The translations under genes and the position numbers were made by a program. The notes beneath the pieces were generated by a model. It saw only the letters and a program-made list of their open reading frames with translations. It ran no database searches and had not been told where the DNA came from. This document shows positions 41,437 to 55,136 of a stretch of 64,000 nt of DNA, one piece after another; positions within the stretch are counted from its first letter, which is position 1, and each line of letters opens with the position of its first letter. Source of the stretch: Lutjanus erythropterus. Its lineage: Eukaryota > Chordata > Actinopteri > Lutjaniformes > Lutjanidae. Location: NCBI GenBank assembly GCA_020091685.1, contig CM034610.1, positions 14,946,724-15,010,723 on the forward strand. The letters run 5' to 3'.

Positions 41437-42570
41437 ATATGCAAATGCTGCTGCTCTGAATCGGGGAGGGTGGGGGTGGGGGGGTATGTCCGTCTGGTGT
41501 TAGATGGAGAAGGGAGTCTAATCAGTCCCTTCGTATTCTGGTCAACGCATTCAGAACGATTCTCGAGAAAGACACAAACTCTCAGAGAAACCCATCATCA
41601 CCCTGCAGAACTGACTCGGACAAGGTGGACTGGAGCACGGGGGAGACCAGTGGAGATGGTTACAGAACGTGAAACGGGGCGGGATGGCCTCCCAGCTTCA
41701 GCGCCAACAAAATGTCCGCCAAAAAGTCCACCCTTCACCGCACCGACAGGACAGCATCAGAGCTTCATCTTGCCGTTAAATCCCCTCGGATACGTGGGGA
41801 GAGGCTCTGGGATTTGTGTTGCGTTGGAATCACAGAGCATAAATTCACCCTCACAGAGAAGAAAACACTTTGAATCACTGTTATGTCCTCTTCGTTTTCA
41901 GACTCTCTCCTCTCCTCTGTGTGGTTCTCATGACTCCCTGCCATACATCTTGTGTTTGAGAGTGAGCGTACGGGTGAAAAAGAGGCTTACCAAGGACTAG
42001 CTATGGGTGCTAAAATGGAAGGGATTATGGAAAGTCTCACACAGACGGCACAGTCATCACTGCAAGGAAGAAATATGTGCCAAAAAAGAATTTAGAGGCA
42101 AAGTTTTCTTGCTTTGTAAAGACCCAACTCTGATCACAGAATTGCTGTTGTAGAGAGGAACATCAAAAATGTTTTTACTCTGCTGCGCTTTTACTGTTTA
42201 TCTGCTCGACACCACTGACCACTGTGAGCCGGGGGGAAGGGTACATGTTCACTGTAGCAAGATACTTAAATTATGCTATGTCATCTATAACCTCCTCTTT
42301 TGATAATGTTTGTAAAACATCATTTTGAAACAGAGAAACCATTTCATAGTGGGATACTCTTGAAGTGCTGTGCCGCAGCTGACGGATGGTGGTAGTGTTG
42401 TGTGCATACGGGCATCACTATTTGTTTAACAAATTAAATAGCTTGTTATTGCAGTCAAAGATGTGGCTGCAGCCTCTGTCTGCATCCACAGAGAGCCTGG
42501 ACTTTCAAACCAAACAAACTGTGGCATTTTTGACCATTGACAAACTCCTTAAACAGCACTGAACACATCG

Positions 42571-43748
42571 AAGGGATAGTTTGGATTTTTTGAAGTGGAG
42601 TTGTAGGAGGTACTTATCGTTAGTCAGTCTGTTACCTACAGTAGATGGCGGTCGACATGCCCCCAGTTTGGAGAAGCAGCAGGAGTGCTGGTGTAGGAAG
42701 CTAAGCAATGTACTGCTGTGGCCAGGGTCAACAGCAAAATATATTTTTGCCATTTAAAAAAGGTCTGCCTAACAAAAGAAATTGGTTTTCATTGCTGAGA
42801 CACCCTTTTCTGATGGGAAACCACTATTTTTATAAGCCAAATGTTGCTCTCTCAAAGCAACGAGACTCCTCTGGCAAAAAGAGTAATTTTACCTCGCAGA
42901 ACATGGGAGTTGCTGGTCTACTGCTGCTTAGAACAATTAGTTTAATTGTGTCATTGATTGACTTCGGTATATTGGAAAGATAGTTTGGGTTCAAAAAATG
43001 CTACCACCCAAGTTTTGGACAGTCTAATTCAAAAATATTTAAAATGAAAAGTTGTATCAGGTTGGAAATTTACAAGAGTGAAACTCTGATGTCCAAAAGC
43101 CAATTCCTAACTTCTGAAAGAAAGCAATATTTGACAATACGAATCACTTTAAATTGTATTTCAGAAATCTGTTGGAAAAAAAATGCATAGAGGATCTATG
43201 GGCTGTCAAGTTTAATGCATTTAATTTAATGATCTCTTGTGGCCAAATTTTAAGCTAAGTGATGGGCTTATGTTCAGAGAAAAAAAGGCATGTATTCAGG
43301 ATAATGAGATTTGGAAATAAAACAGTTAATTGATTTCTAATGCCACCTTCAGATATTTCTATGTGCCACAATAAAACTTTGAGTTAAAATGTCTTCATTT
43401 GTGGGCTTTTCCAAGCATATATTGATTTATGTGATTTTGTTGCAATCAAATGAGCATCTGTATTTCTGCCACCCTTTAAAGGCAACATGTCATTCCATGA
43501 AAATTTCACTAGATCCATCCCTAAATATTTGGCTTATATATCAGTTGCAAAGTGAAGCGGTGAAAATATCTAAATATCTTGAACTGATATTTATTTATTT
43601 TTTAGGTGGGTGGTTTTTTTTAAGGGGCTAAAATACGTTTAGTTGCTGACCCTGTCCACAGTGGTTCACTGCGTAGCTTCCTTCACTGGGACCCTCACTG
43701 CTTCTCCGAACTGGACCCCACTTCAAAAGACCTGAACAATCCCTTTAA
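42571..43748. mobile_element. TTAA-type element family A copy 2
   Basis: It begins 'aagggatagtttggattttttgaagtgg' and ends 'ccccacttcaaaagacctgaacaatccctttaa'. It shares inner words with copy 1 ('cccagtttggagaagcag', 'gctgaccctgtccaca', 'ttttacctc(a/g)cagaacatgggagttgctggtc'). About 400 bases in the middle (roughly 42990-43560) are not in copy 1 and may be an insertion. The left TTAA is lost. Confidence 0.7.
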
Positions 43749-45094
43749 AATATGCCCATTATGTTGTGATACACAGTAGGATGTTTTGATGGTTAGTTTG
43801 TAGAACTGGTTCAGGGGACCATGGTTTTATGGGTGTGAGATATGAATAGAGCTAATTTTCAAATCTGGTTGATTGTTTATTATTATTATAGCTCCTGTGT
43901 ATCCGTAACTAACCTCTAATCTTTATTATCTACCTGTGATTCTCACTGTGATCTGAAACAACTGGGTTTCATCAAGAATGGATCAATTTACCTGCTTATT
44001 TATTTACTATATCCTGGATTTTGAATCATGTACAGAAACACTATACTTTCTCATCATGAGTTCACACCTGCAGACAATTTTCTGTAATGATTAATATGGC
44101 ATTTCTTTCCCTCTGTTAGTACTTAATATGTAAATTTAATTGTAATCAACGGTTGATGTATTCTGCAGATATAAATCTCAATATTGTGATAATTCTCTAG
44201 TTGATATGAGTTAGCATTATAAGTAGTTAGGCACAGAAGCTGTCGGCTAGCCTCCTGACAGTCATTGTATCACCACCGGGCTTCTATAATCTTTGTGGTT
44301 ATTGGCATGTTGTGGATTTTTATTAATGTATGATGATAGAAGTTGAAAAATTACAAAGAAAAGCTGGCACTTGGAATATTATACTTCTGCAGCACATTCA
44401 TAATAAAGACACAATGCATGCAACATGTTTTCATTGTCGTTCTGCAGAGATAAAGAGCAGCAGTGGAGATTAAAGAGATTTTGTCCTTTGTGGGGAGAGA
44501 ATGAGTGTCAAAAGTGAGAGATATCCAGAGAGCTTAGTCACTGAGGAGAGATTGGGTTTTTCCGTTTAGCAGATGAGAGGGGGGAAAAAAAATAAGAGGA
44601 AGTATTAATGCAGTTGTCCGTACTGTGATAGTGTGTAAGCTGCAGGGATTTAAAGTGCATGCTGTTGTCAGGCAGCGGAGCGGAGACAGCAGGAAGAGCA
44701 AAACACTGGAGGGAGAGGCCTCGAGCCAAAGAAATACACAGTGTGATCGGCTGTAATGAGAGCTAAAGCCTCCAATGACTTCAGCAAAATCAAAGCAAAA
44801 AATATCCCTAATTATTTTCTCTGAGGTCTTTTAAACCCTTAAAGAGGCTGTTGCTATTGGCTGCTCAGGTTGTCCTATTTCAGAGCGTTCATAACAAGAG
44901 CCATTTCTTTTGGAATATCTTTTTTTTTTAAGTATTGCTTTTATAGGAGAATTATGCATCCAAACTAGCAGTAATGAACATTTGAAGGCTGTTCTGCACT
45001 GCAATATCCCATTTATTGTTTCTAAAATTTAAACAGTCAAGCAACTATCTCAATACTCAATCAATTGTTGAAGTCATTTGTCAAGGAAAAAGTT
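43749..45094. other. Intergenic, no gene seen
   Basis: AT-rich single-copy-looking DNA between two transposon remnants. Short open frames have no recognisable domain. I saw no splice-bounded coding segment. Confidence 0.5.
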
Positions 45095-45659
45095 TTAAAT
45101 TGATAGTTCACCCAAAAATGAAAATTCAGTCATTATCTACTCACCTTTAAGCCGATTGAAGGTCGGGTTTAGTTTTTTAGTTTGTTTCACAGGAAAACAG
45201 TGTTACAGAATCTCTCGAACAATATAAGTAAATGGTGACCAGTTTTCAAATGGAAAAAAATACATAAAATGCCTCCTGCTTATCTGGCATATCCCACAGT
45301 CCCAGCATGTGGTTTGGACCACGTCAGACTATACACACTGTTCAGACAGTGCACACACACGTTAATGTGTGTCCAGGCTTAAGATCTACAGTGAAGATTT
45401 AGGCTTAAAACATGGTGTAAATGACATCTTTCAAGTCAGCTTGGCATGTTGGGGCTTTAGGTAACATGGATTACACCAGATGAGCAATATGGAGGCATTT
45501 TATGTTTTGTTTTGTTTTTCTCTCTCCCTGTTGTTTTTTTAAGTTTGAAAACTAGTCACCATTCTCTTCCTGTGACGCTGTTTTCCCGTCAAACTCCAGC
45601 AGCATGAGGGTGGTTAGATGATGCCTGAATTTTCATTTTTGGCTGAACTATCCCTTTAA
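45095..45659. mobile_element. TTAA-flanked element family D
   Basis: The left arm reads 'tgatagttcacccaaaaatgaaaattcagtcat'; the right arm 'tgcctgaattttcatttttggctgaactatccctttaa' is its inverse. It is 565 bases long with TTAA at both edges, and has a well-known fish inverted-repeat type. No transposase is present. Confidence 0.75.
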
Positions 45660-45806
45660 GGGCCTACAGCCATGCTAGCAGCTCACTGAGGAAGTACTTA
45701 AACACAGTAGTGCTTGGAGCTAAAAGCTAATATCAGTATGCTAAACTGCCCCAAGCACTGCTGTACTGTACTGTACATCACTGCACTGTGATTTCTATTA
45801 CATTAA

Positions 45807-45935
45807 AATTAGGACTGCAGCTAATTATTATTTTCATTATTGATAAATTAATGCATCTGTTTATTATTCATTTGATTAATCAATTAATTAATTGTTGGTC
45901 TATAAAACACCAGAAAAAGGTACAAAAAAGCGCTC
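45807..45935. repeat. Y-family repeat fragment
   Basis: The block begins 'ggactgcagctaattattattttcattatt' and runs to 'tggtctataaaacaccagaaaaa', as in the other Y copies. A second fragment lies at 47225-47420 ('cctcaaacgtgacaac', 'ggacaaaacaagacgtcac', 'tttgcagaccaaatgatt'). Confidence 0.5.
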
Positions 45936-46136
45936 ATCATACTTTTCTAGAAGCAGGGTTGCCAGGTCTGTGGTTTTCCAGAGGAAGTGGGCTACTCTTG
46001 ATGAGATGTCCGCTGGTTAAATTTTTGGTGGGTAGAACTTTTTTGCAGGCAAATACATTAATAATATCTATAATAAAAGTCCATATTGTAAATGGAATCA
46101 TTTATTTGTATCCAAATCCGACTGAACTTACTCCAC

Positions 46137-46164
46137 ACCACACACACACACACACACACACACA
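46137..46164 (+). repeat. (CA)n microsatellite
   Basis: A CA dinucleotide tract of about 26 bases. The overlapping open frames (142 and 92 codons) are chance frames across repeat sequence. Confidence 0.9.
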
Positions 46165-46739
46165 GAGCACAGACCAAGCAGCAACCTCCAGGGCTGAAAG
46201 TGAAGCCACCGTCTAAGTCTCAAAAGCAGCAGTTCATCAAATGGCCACTTGAGGCTGTCTCCAAAAGTGGGTCAGTCCCCACAGACCGCAACATTAAACT
46301 GTCCAACTTTACAACAGACATAAATATCAAATACATCCTGCTACAAAAAAAGCAGTTTTGGTTTGGCTAATTTCCCTCATGACAACTGTATGGGGGTGAA
46401 CTTTTATATAACTCACCTGTTTAAATTATATTAAGGCTTTAAGTTATGCATAATTAGGGGAGCGACCGCTTTGACTGACAGGCGTAAACCGTCACAGATG
46501 CTTAGCCACTATGTAGCTGCTTCATACACTCCACCTCTTTTCCCAATTTTGGATTACCTGGGAGTTAACAGTCAGGGACGCTAAGATGTCAAGAGCCAGA
46601 GCAATGACACTTGGTACTTTAAATTTCTAATAAAGCGTAAAATGTTCTGTCTATGGTTTTGTCACATAGACACAAATATCTTGTTTTGTCTGAGCAACAG
46701 TCCAAAATCCAAATCAGTTCATTACATTAGGTGTAATGT

Positions 46740-47215
46740 AAGACAGGCAAAAGAGTGCTAGCATGCTAACATTTGCTAACATAATGGTCGTAATTTTAAT
46801 CACATGTGCGATATTATGTGCAGTACAGGAGTGCTTGGAGAAAAATGCTAACATCAGCATGCTAACATGCTCACAGTGACAATGCTAACATGTTTACTGT
46901 GTTCACTATGTTACTTTAGCTTGTTAGCATACTAACATTTGCTAATTAACACTAAACACAAGGTTCTGCTGCAACTGATGGGAATGCTGTTAAAGTGAAG
47001 CACTGGAGAGACTGACATTTTCATGACGATCCATGCAACTGTTGTGGAAACGTCTAAATTAAAAACAAAAATATGAACCTCATGGTGGTGAAGAAAAACT
47101 AGGAGATCACCAAAGTCATGAAGATTCATCCTCTGGGAAGCATGAATGTTTGTACCAAATTTCATCCAGTAGTTTGTCGGTGTATTTCAGTCAAAGACGT
47201 GGATGACCACCAACA
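46740..47215. repeat. Dispersed 'gctaacatgctaac' repeat
   Basis: A run of 'tgctaacat' words is followed by 'acactaaacacaaggttctgctgcaactgatgggaatg', 'ggagatcaccaaagtcatgaagattcatcctctggg' and 'tgtaccaaatttcatcca'. This is the standard order of a repeat very common in percomorph fish. It is not coding. Confidence 0.6.
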
Positions 47216-47419
47216 TTTCCGCCCGCTGAGCCTTGTTCCTCAAACGTGACAACTTTATGCTTTTCCTCATCTTATATTATAGTGAACTGATTATCTTTGG
47301 GTTTTAGTGGGTTTTGTTGGTTGGACAAAACAAGACGTCACTTGCTTCTAGGAAATTGTGATGGGCACTTTTTTACTGTTTTCTCACGTTTTGCAGACCA
47401 AATGATTAATCTATAAATT

Positions 47420-48550
47420 GGGAAAATAGTCACAATTTTAATGTAATAGCAATTGCATAACAGTGTTACGTGCTGAGACATAAACGATATTGAATATGAA
47501 AATGATATTAAAAGGAACGTCATCGGCTTAATGATGGATAAAGAGTCATGTGGCTTTCTGTGAAGTGAATGCTCTGTTGTAATAATGAACATTGAATACA
47601 GATCATATATAATACTGTAAATAAACATGACTCTATCACACCTTTTTAGAAAACAGACCTTGTTTAAAAGGGGACCTTCCAGAGCTCACAGTGAACAAAA
47701 TCAACTACAGTAGCAGAAAATATAAACAGCACTCGACATCTGACAACAGCAAATTCCCACTCGCCAATGTTAACATTTTGACAGCGAAAGGTATTTTTTG
47801 CTCGTACTCAGCTAATTTAACAGGAGCTATACAGTAGAGTAGGGCTCGGACGGACGGGGATCAGCATATCAGACAGGGTCACATCCAGATGCAGTAAGTG
47901 GGTCAGGGATTATCCAGCTGGGTCACATAAACACTGAGGCTGTGAGTCAACTTGGCAGCGTTTGGATGCATCATGATCATCCTGTCAGTCCGCATAGCAA
48001 GTAACAGGATAATGAGATATACTGACCTGTGGCCATGCTGTTCTATTAGTGCCTGCTTAATTTGGAAAGAGAACTGGGCCTGAAAGAAAATCATTATGTG
48101 TGTGAATTAATGCTTGGACGGACTGTTGTGGATTTTCTATTTGGGGAGAGGAATGAGTTGTTACTGAAACTCAAACAATTTGTAAACAACATGACAGAAT
48201 GAATGTTTCCACATCCAGGAATGAGTCAAAATTAAAGTCTTAATTTAACAGGGACTCCACTATACTCTACTTTATCCACTAACAGTTATCATTTGATAAT
48301 CAGAGACTTAAATTTGCTGTTAACACATCGAATAATCAAACCCGCTGATTATTTTCAGTGACAAGAGCTTTTATCTGACAGGTTTGTTGTCAAAAACAGT
48401 CAAAACAGTCACTACCAGTGATATTTTAACAACAGACCTTTCTGACAGCAGACATGTCAGCATGTCACTGCAGGTAAAACACAGGCGTGACTAATAACTT
48501 TAATTAAAACTGCATTCCATTTAGTTCCAGGAAAACTGTAAAAATCATAC
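47420..48550. other. Intergenic, no gene seen
   Basis: AT-rich DNA with no splice-bounded coding segment and no repeat I can name. Confidence 0.4.
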
Positions 48551-48554
48551 AGGA

Positions 48555-48735
48555 ATTTAGTGAAATCAACTCATCTTGTTTTATTTATCTAGTTTTATTT
48601 ATTCAACCTAATTCAACGTAACAAAGTACAAAGTTACCTCAACTTGTCTTTTTAAATTCAGTCAACTTAAAATTTTAAGACAGCCCAGACACTAACTTTT
48701 TAGAGTTAAAATAAATAGTTTATTTTTGCAGTGAA
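48555..48735. repeat. Short repeat with 'acttaaaatttt' words
   Basis: The text 'gaaatcaactcatctt...caacgtaacaaagtacaaagttacctcaacttg...ttcagtcaacttaaaattttaaga' resembles a short teleost repeat built on 'aagttgactgaact'. The sequence from 48740 to 52680 shows no gene that I can support. Confidence 0.35.
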
Positions 48736-51700
48736 TATATTTTGAATACTGGCTTACAGGCAGGGATTACTAATAAACCTAAATGGAATAGAGCCATAAT
48801 TAAAATTATTTGCTGTGCTTTTTTTCTGATGTGAATTTAGGTAAAATGTCTGTTATTAGTGGCTAGGTGAGGAGGAAACTAATTACAAATACTCAAATAA
48901 CTGCAATTAAGTCATTTTTTCAGAGCATTTATTCAATACTGTAATTTTATTCACACTGAGGTATGCATTATCCACTTAGTTAGTAGCTATCTGCTGTCTT
49001 TTAACATAACAAACAAAAAACAAGCCCCGCTGCAGCAGGCACAGGTTTGGAGAAGTGAGCAGAATAGTTCAAGAACTGGGGTCATTTAGACTGAAAATCT
49101 GAAAAAAACAGAAACACCTTTTGACTGAATGCTGACAAAGCAACTAATACTCCGGGCAGCTGTTGAGAAAAATACTTTGAACTTTTACTTAAATATTTTT
49201 TAACACCAGTAGTTTTACTTGTATTTGAGTAATATTTCAGCAGTGCTCTTCCCGTCGTGACAGTGAGCCGACATGCACAACTCCAGCACCCTGAAACTGA
49301 AGCAGCTAAGTTCAGCCATAATTAATTTTATTATTTACACTGTGAATTGCCTGTCTGTCAAAATGCCTTCTGGGTAAATGGCCAATAGACCTTTGTTCAC
49401 AGCAGCCATATTGATATGAAATACTACACTGTGTTATCGATGACACTAATTAAGGTTCTGTTCCTTTTAGCGTAGCAGAGACGCTCCAGTGAACCAACAC
49501 GCACCACGGCAGCACCCTGACTCTGTCTGACCCGAATGTAACAGAACATTAATTAGTATCATCTCTAACGCCCGTGTTAAATCTACATGTCAAAATGGCT
49601 GCTGTGAAAAAGGCCTTTTGTTCACTGTTGATTTTCACTTAAGGTTTTGAGGTTTTGCTGTATAAAAGTTTTCATCAAACTTCTTTGACTCAGATATTTT
49701 CATAACATTTGTTTCAATTAAAAATTAATGCAATCTGTCAACGGTGACTGATTTGCCATTAAGTGCCGTATGTTTGTCACCTTCAAAATGAAAGATAAAT
49801 TAATGATGAATTATTTATTGGCATCATTTGTATTCGTAAACATCATCCGTCTTAATCTGACTACGTTTTTCATGCACCTCATAACCAAGTGGACAAAGAT
49901 CCCTTCTCAGGTGTTTGAACCAGCATCACAACAGTTTCTTATATAGTAGAGGCTACATAAATGCTGGTAGATTATACAGGTGACCCAAATAGATGTTGTG
50001 TGCATAGAACAACAAAATCCAATTAAATATTTCCTCACACATATAATTATAGAATATATGATGTATGCATGTCCTGGCCAACACCATTTAGTCATATAAA
50101 AATTAATTTGCAACATATATAGTGCATAGGACCTGAGAGGAATGACTATTAAATACCGTTAAATACATGTTTTGAATGTAGTGTTTGAATGTCTGGTATG
50201 AAGACAGACTTTTCAAATGAATAAATTACTCAAAGCTGAGGGTGTGTGGTTCAGCTTTAGGAGGAGGTAATTGAACTAAATACAGGTAATTGTGACTAAA
50301 CCTTCACACTACTAAACACGTGACAGGCAATTTAGGTAATCCATGCAAATCTACTTACAAATCTACTTATGAACTGGGTTATAATTGAGTACCTTTATAA
50401 TATCTGTGTGAAGCTTAATTGAGATGTGATGTGAGCTTAAGGCTGATGTTTGGCCCATTATCATACAGCCCTACTGCCACACTTTTCATCACAAACTCGG
50501 CTACAGTAGGTGGCAGTAATGTGCTGATTACTGGCCCCTTAATGAAAACTGCTCATCATCACACATTCACGGCTCTGTCCCTCTGTGCTGAAATATCACC
50601 GTAATATTTCTATTGAGGCTCTTTATTTCTGTTTGGAATCCAAAAGAGGCTTCTTGCGTTGGTGACTTCATTCCTCTAGCAGCCTTTTCTTACACTGACG
50701 GGTTTATTATGCTGTTTCATTGTTATGAGATGGCCGTGTAAAGATCACTTCAGATCGGGTATTTGTAGTTTTAGTAGAGTCAACAACAGCAGCTCAATAA
50801 AATGGGCCAGAATAGATTATTTTTTTGTAAATGTTTATTACAATCAAAACCATTTCAGAGCAGCAGACAGCCAGATGGTTGCTGAAATTCACTATTCTGT
50901 GCTACCAGTAGCTCTCATCACTATCCATTATGTGTTTTCTCACTCGGCAGCAATGCTGGCACTTTTCCCTGCAGAGAGGACACAGCTTGGGTTTAAATAA
51001 ATGTTTGTGGTTTCACAGAAATCTGCTAAACCTCTGGATTTTAGATTAATCCTCCCTGAGCAAAAATAACTAGGCTACTATTATGTTTTTTATGGCTGTC
51101 TGCATCACTAGAAAGTGTGTTTTTAGTGTGGTACCTTTTGGTGTTTCCATCACCGTCTTTTAAGGTCACCACACTGAGTCTTATTCTGATCAGGTGTTCC
51201 TTTTTTTTAATGTTACTACAGCTTCTCAGACTTTGGACCATTTAAGTTTAATTCATTATTATCAGGAGTTACCGCTGGTATTGTTTAGATGCATTTTTTT
51301 CAACCTTCAGGAAGGTTGAAAAACAAATATTTGCTGTCCGCAAATGTCCCCTCTGATATTCTCTCAACAGTAATCTCAGTCTGGATCACTGAACAAAATC
51401 AGCAGTCCACTCCTCCGTCCCACAGCTTCCTAAGATTACATCTTTTTTTCCTGCAAATACTCAGTCAATGCGTTTATTACATCTTCACCAGGATGATTGA
51501 AATGTCCTGTATCTGTGTTTACATAAGTGCTTTGAAAATTTCCTCACAAAACCATTTTCATGAAACTTTTAGTGAAAGAAGCCTCTTGGATCAGAAGTGA
51601 AATGTCTTCAAGTCCAGTTGCCTAGTACAACCTTTTCTACAGATTTTAAGACTTGGTTTGGCTTCTGATTATCTACTTTTGAGCCTGACTATAGGTTCAT

Positions 51701-52683
51701 AAAATAAATTTCTTTTAAGTGTAGTCAGTGTTTTCCAAATTTTGGCATCTAGCAAACTGACAAGAGTGAAATGCATCACAGTGCTATAATACGTGAATTC
51801 ATTTTCCTATTCACAATAGAAAAAGTGCATTTGGTTTTGCAGCTCAGATGCTATATGTGGGGCTGTTTACCCACATTAGCTAGTGAGATAGCTAGCATTA
51901 CTTGTCAGTATTAGCCACGACTGCTGACTTTCTGATACTTACACATTTTGTTCAGCAAGATAATCCTCTGAAACGAACACCTTTTTTTTGTTTTACCATT
52001 TTTAAAGCGTAAATATAATTGCCAGAAGTTTAAAAAAAGTTGTAGAACAAATGTGAAAATCTCCTAAGCTTGTGTTAACCACAGATCTTATTTCAGCCAT
52101 TTAACAAAAACAAAAAACAAAAAACAAATTCACTTTAAGACGGGAGAACCAGAAGTGGTAATATGCCATCTCATTTCCAGGTTTTAGGATTCACTCTGCA
52201 GCCTTCACAAAGTACAGCCAAGTCTGATGGAAATGATGTTAGTTTTTCAATTCAGTTAAATTTAGTCATATTACAAAACAAAGTACTGGACAAATTCTTT
52301 TAGCTGATGATAGCCTTAGATGTAAAAATTGATAGCCACTGTTATCACAGTTCCAGTCAATCTGAGATATGGGCCAAAATGGCTTACGAATCAACTGACC
52401 AACATTGCCATCTAGCTTTAATTTAAATCATTTCATGTTTTGTGTTTTGGTGTTCTGTGTTATTATTGCTACCTGTATTGTAATATACATGTAAGTGGAA
52501 CAATAATAAACTTTTGGTCAATGCATTATCTGTATATAATATATGTTATCTATATTTTTTCTTTAAAAGTGTATTAGTTTTAAGCCTATTTGTATTTCTA
52601 TTAGGCGTATCCTCAACAGTACAGTAACTCAGTGTGAATCTATAGGGATAGGAAATACAGAAGACAGAAATTACATACATATA

Positions 52684-52720
52684 CAGACAGACAGACAGAC
52701 AGACAGACGACAGACAGACA
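52684..52720 (+). repeat. (GACA)n microsatellite
   Basis: A tract of GACA repeats with one interruption (acgacag), about 500 bases from a GATA tract. Confidence 0.9.
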
Positions 52721-53204
52721 TGACATTTGTCAGTCTATTCAAGAGCACAGGAGGAACAACCAGTGACTAAGATGAAACAGAAGTAGCCTTCTCTGATTCC
52801 ACAAAGAGCTTTTCCACTCGTGATACAAGATAAAATGCACAATAATCAGAAACTGCACAGCTGCAAAGAGTGTCATATGTTTTTTTAGGCTCGTCTTTTA
52901 TCAAAAATGCAGACCTCTCTGTCTGTCCCGATGTCTATGACTCTGCCTCTGACTCAGACACTGGTCAGCTCAGCGGTCAGCTTCACAGCATGACACTCTA
53001 TCCATGATCTGGGACAGTGAGCAGCATCAAAACATCCAGATGTCCTGGTGCTAATGCTGACCTCTGACCTCTCTGTCTGGCAAATAGAACAAGAAGGACA
53101 AAGTTCAGTAAATGGTGCAAAAATCAACAGAATATTACAGGATGGTTATATTGAGTAATAAACAGCAGAAGAAGTCTAACTCAATATATTATACTTAAAT
53201 ATAT

Positions 53205-53273
<69 letters not shown>

Positions 53274-53300
53274 CGATAGATCGATAGATAGATAGATAGA
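53205..53300 (+). repeat. (GATA)n microsatellite
   Basis: About 24 GATA units, with two GATC variants near the right end. It abuts a partial family B element. The minus-strand open frame through it encodes an Ile-Tyr-Leu-Ser repeat and is not a gene. Confidence 0.95.
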
Positions 53301-53301
53301 C

Positions 53302-53377
53302 TTTAGAATGAGCTGTTTATATGCAATCTGCAAACTCATCACTAGATGCCACTGAATCCTGCACACTGGTCCTTTAA
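53302..53377. mobile_element. Family B element fragment
   Basis: The piece 'ctgtttatatgcaatctgcaaactcatcactagatgcc' to 'gcacactggtcctttaa' is the right arm of family B, ending in TTAA at 53374-53377. The left arm is missing; the GATA tract adjoins the break. The stretch 53378-55136 shows nothing else I can name. Confidence 0.6.
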
Positions 53378-55136
53378 AAACAAAAACAGTGAGTAAACAA
53401 TCAAACAAACAAAAAACAACTATATAAAAGCTGCTCAAATTCAAGTTTAGTAAGAAAACATATCCAAGCACCAAATCTGCCTAATTGGAGTTTAAATTTT
53501 TTACGTGTGGAATTTTGGTGTCTAAACTAAATAAACCAATGTGTGTTTTAACCTGATTTTATAACTTTTAGCTCAGCATTTCATTTATTTTTTGTATTTT
53601 GGACAACTGAATTTAGTATCTGACTTCCACATTAGTCCAGTTTGTGAAATTGCACCACTTAAAAGGAGAGAAATTCAAACCACATCAATTCAGATATTAA
53701 AATATTTCAATGCTAAAAGTTCAGTGGCATTTCAGAGAGCACTGCTCTCTGTGAATAAAATTTAAATTGTTTTTTTTTTATAGTAGAGTATACAACAATG
53801 GCTATTAATAGTGTCAGTACAATTGTTTGCTGGTGAAGAGCTTAGACTGAGTTTATTTTAATCTGACCAGTCAAAGGTCATTATCAATCATCATCATCAA
53901 TCATAGTTCATAGTTCTTTCCACAACAGTATGAACCATTCAAGTGTTGATTTTCTTTTACCTGTCCTTCTGCCCCTCTGTGCTCCTCAGACACATCTGCT
54001 GGATGACTTTTGCTCACATTATTGTCAGAGAAGAGGCTGAAGTTGCAGATCCTGACTGCTAGGTGGCAGTATTGGCTTTATTGGTTTGCCACTGAGCCGA
54101 ATGTAAACATTAGAGATTCAAAGAGGCCACTTTGGAACCACAGGGAGCAAACATAATAACAGAAATTCAGGGATGCACACAATCAATCAATATGAATGTT
54201 TTATGAAAAAAAAGAAACAATCATGCACACTTTTAAGTTCCAAAAGACAAACATCCAAAGCAAGTGAAACACAATATATACTGTATATTTACATATGAAC
54301 ACCACTGGTATTTTCAACATGCCTCTTTTACCACAAGACCGAGCACAGATAAAACCTGCACCTTGGTTAATGCAGTCCATAGTAAAGCAGCAGCCATGGA
54401 GACTTATCAGACAACACTTTGCTCTATAAACACCATTCATAATTTAGATATTCAACAAAGGTTGATGACGGTTTTATTTACTGTGTGACCATGCACAGCT
54501 CTCCACAACACAGTCTGCTCTGAAACTTTGCCATTAATTACATCTTTGTTCTCGTTCAGACAAATTAAGGATTGTGAAGCAAAATTGGGTTCATCAACGT
54601 GTCACCAACAAGAAACTGGCACAGTGATATTAGAGCTGACACATTAAACAACTGTGAACAACATAAAAAAAAACGGTTACCCTTGCATTAAATTTTAAAA
54701 AATCTCTTCAATTAATCAGAGCAACACGCCTCAGGAGAATTGCAAAAAAACACAATGATGAATATTTCATCCCGCAGAAGACCTTGGTACATATTTGTCT
54801 TTTAGTTTGCTCCATCAACACCAAACATGCAAGTTAAGTGACACAAAACCATCAACATGGAAGAACCAATTATCTCATTAGGTCGCGTGTCTGCAGGCAA
54901 TCCAATTGCAATCAGATCAATGGATACGAAACGTCTGACAGTTATAAGACCACTTGGCAATCTTCGGAAGCATTAGGCAAAACATTATTGCAAGGGAGAG
55001 GTATGTGTGGTCATGACGGAGGAGTTTAAATGTCAGCGGTTAATGAAAGTGACAGGCCACATTTTGCTGCAGTGTACATTGCTGCAATGTCATAACCATT
55101 TTCAGGCATTCAAAATTGGGCTGAATTTGAACAGAT

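Noticed and set aside
45788..46370. 142- and 92-codon frames around 46 kb
   Set aside because: Both overlap the CA microsatellite and a Y-type repeat.
53205..53300. CRISPR-like regular repetition
   Set aside because: It is a simple tetranucleotide microsatellite with no spacers, in a vertebrate genome.
53181..53474. 97-codon minus-strand frame with Ile-Tyr-Leu-Ser repeats
   Set aside because: It is a translation of the GATA microsatellite; nothing outside the repeat looks like a protein.
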